From Methylobacter sp. (GTDB taxonomy: Bacteria; Pseudomonadota; Gammaproteobacteria; Methylococcales; Methylomonadaceae), in NCBI GenBank assembly GCA_004299305.1, contig SCPZ01000017.1, forward strand, positions 1 through 35,401: DNA of 35,401 nucleotides, written 5' to 3'. The notes beneath the pieces were generated by a model that saw only the letters and a program-made list of their open reading frames with translations, did not search any database and was not told the DNA's origin. This document shows positions 16,078 to 23,973 of this stretch, piece by piece (within the stretch, counting starts at the first letter, position 1; every line of letters starts with the position of its first letter). The translations under genes were made by a program, and so were the position numbers.

Positions 16078-19000
16078 TCATACCCCGCGCGCTGTTTCGC
16101 CGCGCGCCTCCAGCAGGGTTTCGCTATGCAGGTATAAAGCCTGCAATGCGTCCAGCGTTTGTTGCTTTGGCTCGGCCCACATGCCGCGGCTGGCAGCTTC
16201 CAGCAGCCGTTCGGCAATGGCGTTTTGCGCCCACGGGTTGGCTTGTTCCAGGAAGCGTTGCATCTCTGGATCCATCGCGTAAGTTTCGGCGACTTGCTCG
16301 TACATCCAGTCGTCCATCACCTGAGCGGTGGCGTCGTAGCCGAATAAATAATCGACGGTCGCGGTTAGCTCCAGTCCGCCTTTGTAGCCGTGACGGCGGA
16401 TGCTGTCCAGCCATTTTGGATTGACCACGCGCGAGCGGAACACTCGCAAGGTTTCTTCTTTTAAGTCCCGCACTTGCGCCCGTGACGGATCGTGGCTGTC
16501 GCCGAAATACTTGCGCGGTTGTGCGCCGGTCAAAGCCCTGATCGTGGCGATCATGCCGCCGTGGAATTGCAGATAATCGTCGCTGTCGAAAATATCGTGC
16601 TCGCGATTGTCCTGATTGTGCAAAGCCACCTGGACGCCGGATAGGCGGGTGCGGAATGCATCGCGCTGATCGTTGCCCTGCTGGCTGCGCCCATAGGCAT
16701 AGCCACCCCAATTGACGTAGGCTTCGGCAAAATCGGCGTCGGCCTGCCAGTTTTTTTCCTGGATCAGCGGCAAGATGCCTGCGCCGTAACTGCCGGGTTT
16801 TGCGCCGAAGATGCGGAAGGTTGCCCGGCTTGATGCTTCCTGTTCGGTCAGGCCTTTGCCTATCCATTCGCCCAGTTCGGCAAGATAATGTTTGCGCACA
16901 AAGTTTTGCGACAGCGGTTCGTCAAGCGCAATGACGGCGTTGACCGCATCGTCAATCAAATCGATCAGTTGCGGGAAAGCGTCGCGGAAAAAACCGCTAA
17001 TGCGGGTCGTGACATCGATGCGCGGACGTTTTAATTCGTTCAGCGGGATGACTTCGACGCCGGTCAAGCGGCGGTTTTCATGTTGCCAAACCGGGCGCAC
17101 GCCGAGCAGCGCTAAAATTTGCGCGACATCGTCGCCGTGGGTGCGCATCGCGCTGGTGCCCCAGATGCTGATGGCGACGCTTTCGGGATAATCGCCGGTT
17201 TCACGGACATAGCGCGACAGCACTTCGTGGGCAAGTTGCTGGCCGACGCGCCAGGCGGATTGCGAGGGCACGCTACGGGGATCGACCGAGTAAAAATTGC
17301 GTCCCGTCGGCAGGATGCTTGCCATGCCGCGCGTTGGCGAACCGCTGGGACCTGCGGGTACATAGCCGCCGGAGAGGCCGCGCAGCAGGTTATCGATTTC
17401 GTCGGTGGCGCGGGCGAGGTTGGGGGCTAATTCGCGGCAGGCAAAACCAAGCACTCTTTTTATGGTGTTGCAGTTGGGCTTATCGTTCCCACGCAGAGCG
17501 TGGGAACCATAAATACGGGTGATAGCTTGGTCTATGGCGGATTCGGAATAATCATGCGCCTGCAATTCTTTGAATAGTTGTTTGCATAACGCTTCGATGG
17601 TTTCCAGTACATCGGCATGAGTGGGCAAAGGTCGTCCCGCCAGTTTTTCAAGTTCGGGAATTGCTTGCTCCAATCGGCGGCCCTGATGCTCCAGCAGCGC
17701 GTCCATGCTTAGGCCGAACAGCTTGGCAATTTCTATCGGCAGTCCGGGAATGTCTTGGTTTGGCAAGCGGGTCAGCGAGACCAGCATATCTACCAGTTGC
17801 TCGTTTTCGGGAGCCAGTCCGAGTATGTGCAAACCATCGCGGATTTGCGCCGCGCCCAGTTCGCAAAGATAGCCATCCAGGTCTTCGATCAAATGAGCGA
17901 CATCGGCACCGGCCATTTTGCTCAGGAGCTCGGGAAGTCCATCTTCGTCATCGTGGTGATCATCGTCGTGGTCATGATGATCGTCATGATGGTGATGATG
18001 CCCATGATGGTGTTCGTCATGTCCATGAGCGTGGTGATGAGGGTCGTGATGCTCGTGTTCGTGGTGATCGGCATGGTGATGCCCATCGTGATGATGTCCA
18101 TGATGGTCGTCATCGTGGTCATGGTCATGATGCAACAGCCGGGCTTGCAAGTCGGTATCCAGATTGGTTTCTTTGACCAAATCCCAGATTTGCTGCTGCA
18201 ACAGCGGCAGCTTGGCTGGATCAAGCACTTCCACTTGGTAATATTCATCAACCAGCTGGGTCAGTTGAGCCAGTGCACCGTAAGTGTCGGCGGTGGTCAT
18301 CGGCGGCGTCAGGTGATCGATAACGACGGCATGAGCGCGGCGTTTGGCCTGTGCGCCTTCGCCGGGATCGTTGATGATGAACGGGTAAAACAACGGCATG
18401 TCGGCCAGCAGCGCATCGGGGAAACAGTTTTCCGACAAGCCCACGCCTTTGCCCGGCAGCCATTCCAAAGTGCCGTGCTTGCCGACATGGACAATCGCAT
18501 CGGCTTTCCATTCATCGCGCAGCCAGCGGTAAAGCGCATAGTAATGATGAGTGGGAGGCAAGTCGGGTTGGTGATAAATAGCATCGGGGTCCATGCCGTA
18601 ACCGCGCGGCGGTTGCAAGGCCACGAAGCAGTTGCCGAGTTCCAGACCCGCCAACGCGAGCTGGCCGTCATGCATATAAGCATTGCCTGGCGCGGCTCCC
18701 CATTGCGCGGTCATTTTGTCCTGCATGTCAACGGGCAGGTCGTCAAACCAGGCTTGATATTGCGCTGCCGATACGCGGCCAACAGCATGGCTTAGTTGTT
18801 CGCTGGTCAGATAGGTATTGTCGTAAGCGCAGCGGTCTATCAGTTCATGGATCAGCGCCGTGCCGCTTTTCGGGAGCTCGCCGATGTTATAACCGGCAGC
18901 CTGCATGGCTTGCAGAATACGCATCAACGATGCCGGTGCATCCAGGCCGACTGCGTTGCCGATTTGCGAGGCTTTGCTGTTGGAGTTGGTGAATACGAAG

Positions 19001-20118
19001 GCAATGCGTTTATCGGCATTATTCAGGCGTTTAAGCCGTGCAAAGCGCGAGGCGATTTGGGCAATGCGCGCGACTCTATCTTGCACGGCTTCGTATTCGA
19101 TCAGTTCATTCGACAGGCCGGAGGTTTTTGCTTTGAACGACAGCGGTACGGTGATGATACGGCCGTCGAATTCCGGCAATACCACGTTCATCGCCGCATC
19201 CAGCGGGTTGAGGCCGCGTGCCGATTGTTCCCACTGATGCTGCATCATGCCGCTGGTGATGGCTTGCAGCACGGGGACATTGAGTTGCTCCAGCACGGAC
19301 ACCGACCAGCCTGCGGGCGTGGCTCCGCCGGGGGTGATTTCTCCCATCGCGAACGCGGTGGTGTTGATCAGTACGTCGATATGCGCGCCTTGTTCGCCGC
19401 TGAAATAATTTAAAGCGATAGGAAGCGCATTATCGCTACGACCTGCGCGTAATGACGAGGTGAACACGGGCAATACATTCAGCTCGTGTTTTTCCAGTTG
19501 CTCAATTAAAGCATCGATAAAACGCGTGTTGCCGCTCATCCAGTGGGCGCGGTAAAACACGATGCCCACGCTGGCCCGCTCCGGCGCTTTTAGGGTAAGC
19601 CAGTCGTCTGTGCTGGCGTCTTGAGATAAATCGGGATGATAAATGCCATGCTCTGGCAAATCGACTGCCGGTTCAAAACCAAAACCGGTCAGCAAAAAAT
19701 GATCGGATAGATAGCGCAGCAGTTGCGCCATATTGACGCTGCCGCCCGCCTGAAAATAGGCCTGTACCTGATGCAGTACGTCGGATGATACGGTGGACGC
19801 GGCTGCCAGTTCAGGGTCCGGTTCGCCGGTGCCGCTGATCGCAATTAAGTGCAGTTTTCGATTCTTGGCATGACGCAGCAGATCGGCAAAGCCGGGCACG
19901 CTACCGAGACGTCCCAGTACGCGCAATACAATGATACGCGCCGACACAAGCTGATGTTCCAACAGCTCGGCCATTTGCGCATCGCTTTCCAATGCCTGCA
20001 AGTTAATGCCTGTGCATGGCGGGAAACCTTCCGGCATTTGAGTCAATGCGCTTTGCAGCACCATCAGGTCGTTGGGCGCATGGGTTAGCAGCGCAATAGG
20101 CCTGTTCAAATCAGGCAT
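16078..20118 (-). CDS. cobN: Cobaltochelatase large subunit CobN with His-rich insertion
   Basis: CobN is the catalytic, substrate-binding subunit of the ATP-dependent cobalt chelatase. The product is 1346 residues. Family landmarks include VLPEFDGRIITVPLSFK, HVGKHGTLEWLPGKG, FYPFIINDPGEGAQAKRR, YVPAGPSGSPTRG, GRNFYSVDPR and FGAKPGSYGAGILPLI. The ATG at 20118 overlaps the upstream ferredoxin stop (ATGCCTGA) and gives a typical N-terminus. Two oddities stand out. Residues 663-726 are a low-complexity tract with 35 histidines in 64 residues, mixed with Asp and Gly. At about residues 871-879 a REP palindrome is translated in frame as YGSHALRGN. The His tract probably binds cobalt or another divalent metal; this is inference. 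Confidence 0.94.
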   Translation of the reverse strand: MPDLNRPIALLTHAPNDLMVLQSALTQMPEGFPPCTGINLQALESDAQMAELLEHQLVSARIIVLRVLGRLGSVPGFADLLRHAKNRKLHLIAISGTGEPDPELAAASTVSSDVLHQVQAYFQAGGSVNMAQLLRYLSDHFLLTGFGFEPAVDLPEHGIYHPDLSQDASTDDWLTLKAPERASVGIVFYRAHWMSGNTRFIDALIEQLEKHELNVLPVFTSSLRAGRSDNALPIALNYFSGEQGAHIDVLINTTAFAMGEITPGGATPAGWSVSVLEQLNVPVLQAITSGMMQHQWEQSARGLNPLDAAMNVVLPEFDGRIITVPLSFKAKTSGLSNELIEYEAVQDRVARIAQIASRFARLKRLNNADKRIAFVFTNSNSKASQIGNAVGLDAPASLMRILQAMQAAGYNIGELPKSGTALIHELIDRCAYDNTYLTSEQLSHAVGRVSAAQYQAWFDDLPVDMQDKMTAQWGAAPGNAYMHDGQLALAGLELGNCFVALQPPRGYGMDPDAIYHQPDLPPTHHYYALYRWLRDEWKADAIVHVGKHGTLEWLPGKGVGLSENCFPDALLADMPLFYPFIINDPGEGAQAKRRAHAVVIDHLTPPMTTADTYGALAQLTQLVDEYYQVEVLDPAKLPLLQQQIWDLVKETNLDTDLQARLLHHDHDHDDDHHGHHHDGHHHADHHEHEHHDPHHHAHGHDEHHHGHHHHHDDHHDHDDDHHDDEDGLPELLSKMAGADVAHLIEDLDGYLCELGAAQIRDGLHILGLAPENEQLVDMLVSLTRLPNQDIPGLPIEIAKLFGLSMDALLEHQGRRLEQAIPELEKLAGRPLPTHADVLETIEALCKQLFKELQAHDYSESAIDQAITRIYGSHALRGNDKPNCNTIKRVLGFACRELAPNLARATDEIDNLLRGLSGGYVPAGPSGSPTRGMASILPTGRNFYSVDPRSVPSQSAWRVGQQLAHEVLSRYVRETGDYPESVAISIWGTSAMRTHGDDVAQILALLGVRPVWQHENRRLTGVEVIPLNELKRPRIDVTTRISGFFRDAFPQLIDLIDDAVNAVIALDEPLSQNFVRKHYLAELGEWIGKGLTEQEASSRATFRIFGAKPGSYGAGILPLIQEKNWQADADFAEAYVNWGGYAYGRSQQGNDQRDAFRTRLSGVQVALHNQDNREHDIFDSDDYLQFHGGMIATIRALTGAQPRKYFGDSHDPSRAQVRDLKEETLRVFRSRVVNPKWLDSIRRHGYKGGLELTATVDYLFGYDATAQVMDDWMYEQVAETYAMDPEMQRFLEQANPWAQNAIAERLLEAASRGMWAEPKQQTLDALQALYLHSETLLEARGETARGV
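17485..17507. repeat. REP palindrome inside cobN
   Basis: GTTCCCACGC-AGA-GCGTGGGAAC is a perfect ten-pair hairpin. It is the same family as the intergenic units at 13824-13844, 25256-25280, 34134-34162 and 35263-35280. Here it lies in the coding sequence without breaking the frame. Confidence 0.85.
17941..18132. repeat. Low-complexity GATGGT/CATCAT tract coding for His/Asp
   Basis: On the plus strand the tract is made of ATGATG, GTGGTG and GTCATC-like triplets, the complement of His (CAT/CAC) and Asp (GAT/GAC) codons. It is 192 bases, a multiple of three. Such tracts can grow and shrink by slippage. Confidence 0.8.
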
Positions 20119-20413
20119 CGCCGATACCCAAACGGTGGAAAACGTGTTCGCTGACTTCGATGTTATTTTCCAGGTGCTCGCTGACGATGCGCTCCAGCAC
20201 CGACTCGTCGGTACAGGAATACCAGACGCCTTCAGGATAAACGACCAGGATCGGGCCGTTTTTGCAGACTGCAAAACAGTTTGAACGGGTGCGTTTCACT
20301 TTAAGCTGGGGGCGGGCGTCGATTTTTTGGCCCAGCTGTTGGAACGCTTCGGTGTTGTTTCCAGAGCAGCGCGGGCCTGTACACATCAATACGTGTTTGT
20401 TGTGGGTTCTCAT
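20111..20413 (-). CDS. Thioredoxin-fold [2Fe-2S] ferredoxin
   Basis: A 100-residue small ferredoxin of the thioredoxin-like family. C11 and C16 (MCTGPRCS) and C46 and C50 (SNCFAVCKNGP) supply the C-x4-C and C-x3-C pairs that hold the cluster. PILVVYPEGVWY is a typical hairpin of this fold. It is coupled on both sides: its ATG overlaps the cbtA stop (ATGA) and its stop overlaps the cobN start. A role as electron donor in cobalt reduction or corrin synthesis is suggested only by position. An upstream in-frame start at 20461 would extend into cbtA and is less likely. Confidence 0.88.
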   Translation of the reverse strand: MRTHNKHVLMCTGPRCSGNNTEAFQQLGQKIDARPQLKVKRTRSNCFAVCKNGPILVVYPEGVWYSCTDESVLERIVSEHLENNIEVSEHVFHRLGIGDA

Positions 20414-21087
20414 GACTCTTTTTTGTAAAACCGCCCCAGCAAACCGCCGATAGCTAGCCAAAACACAGCGTTAGCAACAACGGTGGCGACGATAAAAGCT
20501 TGCGCCAATTCGGCAGGTGCGGCACTGCTGTGGACTTCCGGTTGCGGCGCACTGATTAAATGAGGAGCAACAAGCAATACCGCACCGAAAAACTTGTTGG
20601 TTTTGGTAAGGGCAAAAGCCAGTAACGACAGGCCGAAGCCGGTATCGAGCACTGTTATCAGCCACCAACTTTGCCGATCCGCCAGTTTGGCAGCTTCGGT
20701 GCCGGGAACTTCCGGCGGCAATCCCAAAGAAGGTGCAACGAAAAAAGTCAGGTAACCGGCCAGTCCCCATAATAATCCTATGCGCCAACTGCCGGGACGA
20801 CCGCGCAAACACATGACCGAACCAAGCAACAGTGCAAAACCTACGCCCAGGCTGATATTGGCTACTGCGGTAAAAAATGTCCGTTCCCAGCCGTTTTCAG
20901 GCTGCCATTCATGGTGTTCGTGGCTGTTTTCCGCATTGGCAACAGTCGTAGCCGCTTCGTACGCTTCGGCCTGGAGCAAGGTCGGGATAACTTGAATTTG
21001 TTGAACGGCGGTTAATAACAAACCCGCCAGTAAGCCGGTCCAGAGAGCCGCAATCAGCAGCTCCCTGAAGGTAGTCAGGTTAAACAT
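20410..21087 (-). CDS. cbtA: Cobalt transporter subunit CbtA
   Basis: CbtA is a predicted inner-membrane cobalt uptake protein found under cobalamin riboswitches. The 225 residues have about five to six membrane segments. A His-rich loop after the first helix (ENSHEHHEWQPENGWER) has the H-x-H-H-x-W-x-P pattern of the family, and VAPSLGLPPEVPG and WWLITVLDTGFGL follow. I chose the ATG at 21087, which overlaps the cbtB stop (TAATG). It is the second gene of the operon. Confidence 0.9.
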   Translation of the reverse strand: MFNLTTFRELLIAALWTGLLAGLLLTAVQQIQVIPTLLQAEAYEAATTVANAENSHEHHEWQPENGWERTFFTAVANISLGVGFALLLGSVMCLRGRPGSWRIGLLWGLAGYLTFFVAPSLGLPPEVPGTEAAKLADRQSWWLITVLDTGFGLSLLAFALTKTNKFFGAVLLVAPHLISAPQPEVHSSAAPAELAQAFIVATVVANAVFWLAIGGLLGRFYKKES

Positions 21088-21314
21088 TAATGGCACGGAA
21101 AGCTGGCGGAATGTCGTCCATCATGTGCAGCGTTATGCAGCTGCGCAGTTTCAGCGAAACCGGCGGCATACAAGAGAGTTAAGCCAAGCATGGCGGCCAG
21201 CATAGAGGGTAGGATTCTATCTGAAATCCCCCTGCCTTCGGCCTCCCCCTTTGACAAAGGGGGATTGAGGGGGATTTTTTGAGCGTTATCGAGTAAAGCA
21301 GGTGTTGATGACAT
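21087..21314 (-). CDS. cbtB: Cobalt transporter subunit CbtB with in-frame repeat
   Basis: CbtB is a one-helix partner of CbtA. The 75-residue product ends in HNAAHDGRHSASFPCH, the conserved metal-ligand tail of CbtB, after one membrane helix (MLAAMLGLTLLYAAGFA). AGGAG precedes the ATG at 21314. Residues about 13-30 (including NPPLSKGEAEGRG) are encoded by a palindromic repeat, making the protein longer than the roughly 60 residues usual for the family. The insertion lies before the helix, in the N-terminal tail. It is the first gene after the riboswitch. Confidence 0.9.
   Translation of the reverse strand: MSSTPALLDNAQKIPLNPPLSKGEAEGRGISDRILPSMLAAMLGLTLLYAAGFAETAQLHNAAHDGRHSASFPCH
21224..21277. 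repeat. Palindromic repeat inside cbtB
   Basis: Two nested stems are visible: AATCCCCC (21225-21232) with GGGGGATT (21269-21276), and CCCCCTTT-GAC-AAAGGGGG (21245-21263). The block is about 54 bases, a multiple of three, and encodes the NPPLSKGE-type peptide that marks this kind of dispersed repeat in many bacterial genomes. Confidence 0.8.
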
Positions 21315-21471
21315 GGGTTTTCTCCTGGGTAAAGAGACGGCAAAACCGGCAACGCACCATTTCAAGTTATGGCTTACCGGCGGAAATAATCTATACGGGG
21401 AGAAAGTGCAGGACGGACGCGAAGGAGAGCAATCCATCTGAGCGCCCTCCGCGCACACAATGATTATTGTT

Positions 21472-21646
21472 TTAGGCCGGTCTCCGGGCTCACAAGTTGA
21501 AAGTCGATGCTTGAGCTTTCAAGGTTAGCGCCTTCCCATGCATGACACAGTGGCGTTTACCAACCTTTTACTTGTTTACCGTTGCGGGGGCAGCGTGGGC
21601 TTTGTTTGCTGTGTTAAGCGAACTCACCGACTTCCCGTTTCAATTC
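21472..21646 (-). promoter_or_regulatory. Cobalamin (AdoCbl) riboswitch
   Basis: Read on the minus strand, the leader has GGGAAGTCGGTGA near its 5' side, then GCTGCCCCCGCAACGGTAA, then GCCACTGTG and ATGGGAAGGCGC. It ends with the B12-box GAGCCCGGAGACCGGCC (21475-21491). These are the conserved elements of the cobalamin riboswitch in the right order. It ends about 160 bases before the cbtB start and should repress cobalt uptake and corrin synthesis genes when cobalamin is bound. Confidence 0.95.
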
Positions 21647-21691
21647 TGAGGACGATAGTCCATGAATACCTAAAGCAAGTTATACCGGGCT

Positions 21692-21720
21692 AGTATATTC
21701 ACTCGATAAAAAACTAGCAA
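21692..21720 (-). promoter_or_regulatory. Sigma-70-like promoter of the B12 operon
   Basis: On the minus strand TTGCTA (21715-21720) and TATACT (21692-21697) are separated by exactly 17 bases. They sit about 45 bases upstream of the first riboswitch element, which is where the promoter of the leader should be. Confidence 0.6.
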
Positions 21721-21738
21721 GTTTGAGAGGGTGTGATG

Positions 21739-21765
21739 TTTTTCGCAGGAAATCACCTTAGGCAT
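21739..21765. repeat. Short dispersed motif, copy 1
   Basis: These 27 bases match 27222-27248 at 23 positions (pattern TTTTTyGCAGrAAATCrCCT then TAGGmAT). The copy overlaps the 3' end of rsgA. Confidence 0.5.
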
Positions 21766-22645
21766 ACGCCGTCGGCATTTTCTCTCTAAGCTTTAAAAAT
21801 CGCTGATACCGCGGCATTGAGATCTCGCCGTTTTCCGCAGCCACCCGCACCGCGCAGCCTTTGTCAACCAGATGACGACAGTTCTTGAATTGGCATTGAT
21901 CAATCAAAGGCTGGAATTCACGGTAGCCGTAAGCCAGTTGTTGTTCGGACAGGCCAGCCAGTCCGAAAATAGCAACACCGGGGCTGTCGATTAAATCGCC
22001 GCCTTGGTCCATGTGATACAGCGTTGCTGCGGTGGTGGTATGCCGCCCGTGTTTGGTGGTTTCGGAGATGGTGTTGGTTTTCAGTTCCTTGTCGGGAATA
22101 ATCGCATTGGTTAACGATGACTTACCGACGCCGGATTGCCCCGCTAAAATACTGACCTGGTCTTTTAACGCCAGCTTTAGTTCATCCAGTCCCGAGGCGG
22201 CTGTGGCGCTGACCCGGTACAGTGCATAGCCCAGGTTGATATAGTCAAGCAGTTCCTGTTCAATACCGACCGATTGCGCCAGATCGGTTTTATTCAGCAC
22301 TAAGGCCGCGTCGATATTGCGGTTTTCGCAAATCGCCAGATACTGGTCTATCAATAAAAAATCGCAATAAGGTTCGATGGCAAAGACGACAAATACGGTG
22401 TCGATATTGGCCGCAACCGGGCGAGTCTTGCCGTTTCTGGACGGGCGCATCAATAACGAGCGCCGGGGCAGGATTTGTTCTATGCGGCCTTGATCGGGCG
22501 AGGATTGCGTCCATAAAACCCGGTCGCCCACTGCGACGGTTTCAAGCCGCCGCAGGGTTTGGCAAAGTACAATCTTATGGTCATATTCAACCGCAATGCC
22601 TTGGCCTAAATGGGAGATGACCAGTCCTTCAAGTAACTCAGACAC
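21758..22645 (-). CDS. rsgA: Ribosome small-subunit GTPase RsgA
   Basis: RsgA (YjeQ) is a circularly permuted GTPase that acts in late 30S subunit maturation. The 295 residues have an N-terminal OB domain and GTPase motifs in permuted order: G4 NKTD, then G1 GQSGVGKSS, then G3 DSPG. A C-terminal zinc site C-x4-C-R-H-x5-C (CQFKNCRHLVDKGC) follows. It appears to start at a GTG overlapping the end of the M48 protease gene by 8 bases. The stop codon lies inside a short sequence shared with 27222-27248. Confidence 0.96.
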   Translation of the reverse strand: MSELLEGLVISHLGQGIAVEYDHKIVLCQTLRRLETVAVGDRVLWTQSSPDQGRIEQILPRRSLLMRPSRNGKTRPVAANIDTVFVVFAIEPYCDFLLIDQYLAICENRNIDAALVLNKTDLAQSVGIEQELLDYINLGYALYRVSATAASGLDELKLALKDQVSILAGQSGVGKSSLTNAIIPDKELKTNTISETTKHGRHTTTAATLYHMDQGGDLIDSPGVAIFGLAGLSEQQLAYGYREFQPLIDQCQFKNCRHLVDKGCAVRVAAENGEISMPRYQRFLKLREKMPTAYA

Positions 22646-23885
22646 GTATTTTGGATTCTAAATTGGCAATGCGGATAGCCGCAGGCGGGTGGCTGTAATG
22701 GAACGCGGAATACAAGGGGTCCGGGGTTAAGGTGCTGGCGTTTTCTTCATACAGCTTGACCAGGGAGCTGATTAATTTTTCGGCTTTGGCATGGGCAGAT
22801 GCAAAATCATCGGCTTCAAATTCAAATTTGCGTTGAAAATAGGCGCTGATAGGCTGCATAAAAAAGGTAAACGACGATGACACCAGCATGAATAACAATA
22901 AGGCGGCAGCATGTGATGGCAGCTTGACGCCCAGACCGTTGTAAAACCATGGCTGATCGATCAGCCAGCCTAAAATCGCAAAACTGACCAGGCTCATAAT
23001 AGCGGTGGCAATCAGCATCTTGATAGTATGTTTGCACTTGAAATGCCCCAGTTCATGGGCCAGTATGGCTTCCAGTTCTTCATCATCCAACGACTTGACC
23101 AAGGTATCGTAAAATACAATGCGCTTGTTGTTGCCAAGGCCGGTGAAGTAAGCGTTGCCGTGGCCTGAACGTTTGGAGCCGTCCATGATGAAGATGCCGT
23201 TGCTGTTAAAACCGCAACGGGCAAGCAAGCCTTGAATCCGGTCTTTTAACGAGCCGTCTTCCATCGGGGTGAATTTATTGAATAACGGCGCGATCAGGGT
23301 AGGGAACAACCAACTCATCAGCAGCGAAAAACTCATCAGTATGCACCAGGCCCATAACCACCACAGCGAACCTATGCTGTCCATGACCCACAGGATTAAA
23401 GCCAGTAAAGGCATGCCGATAGCGGCGACTAAAACCAGTTGCAGCAATTGGTCCTTGATAAATTGTTGCGGGGTGCTTTTGTTGAAACCGTATTTTTCTT
23501 CAATCACAAAGGTTTGGTAGACGCTGGTCGGAATTTCAAACAAAGTCATGACTAGGAAAACACTGGCAACAGCCGCCAAACCTGCTATCAACGGGCTGGT
23601 AATTATCGATGCCCAACATTCGAAAGCAAAATTAATGCCGCCGCCCACGGTCAGCAACAACAGCAAAATAACGCCGATGATGCTGTCTATATCGCCCAGC
23701 TTGCTTTTTTCCAGTGTGTAGTCGGCCGCTTTTTGATGGGCTTCCAGCGAGACGGTGTTTTTAAAGGCTTCAGGCACGGCAAAGCGGTGCTTGGCAACAT
23801 AACCTGCGTGTCGTTTAGCTAGCCAAAACTGGACTGAAAAAGAAAGGGTTAGCGCGATTAGAAAGACGATGGTAAAGCTGTTCAT
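22638..23885 (-). CDS. Ste24-type M48 family metalloprotease
   Basis: An integral membrane zinc protease of 415 residues, similar to CAAX prenyl protease 1 (Ste24). Several N-terminal helices precede the catalytic H277-E-L-G-H281, and the third ligand is probably E357 in FEFEADDFA. FNKFTPMEDGSLKDRI and GSKRSGHGNAYFTGLG are conserved Ste24 features. Bacteria with this protein lack prenylated substrates, so the likely role is membrane protein quality control. It is co-directional and overlapping with rsgA, and divergent from orn. Confidence 0.9.
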   Translation of the reverse strand: MNSFTIVFLIALTLSFSVQFWLAKRHAGYVAKHRFAVPEAFKNTVSLEAHQKAADYTLEKSKLGDIDSIIGVILLLLLTVGGGINFAFECWASIITSPLIAGLAAVASVFLVMTLFEIPTSVYQTFVIEEKYGFNKSTPQQFIKDQLLQLVLVAAIGMPLLALILWVMDSIGSLWWLWAWCILMSFSLLMSWLFPTLIAPLFNKFTPMEDGSLKDRIQGLLARCGFNSNGIFIMDGSKRSGHGNAYFTGLGNNKRIVFYDTLVKSLDDEELEAILAHELGHFKCKHTIKMLIATAIMSLVSFAILGWLIDQPWFYNGLGVKLPSHAAALLLFMLVSSSFTFFMQPISAYFQRKFEFEADDFASAHAKAEKLISSLVKLYEENASTLTPDPLYSAFHYSHPPAAIRIANLESKIRV

Positions 23886-23973
23886 AAGCGGTATTCTTCA
23901 AAGTTTAAGAGTTAGACGTACAGATTAGCCAATGCTACACTAACCGCCCTCTTATATACAATGGAATCGACAA

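Noticed and set aside
17755-18795. A 346-codon open frame on the plus strand opposite cobN
   Set aside because: It is antisense to conserved CobN motifs, its Met/Val-rich stretch is simply the complement of the His/Asp codons, and it has no recognisable domain.
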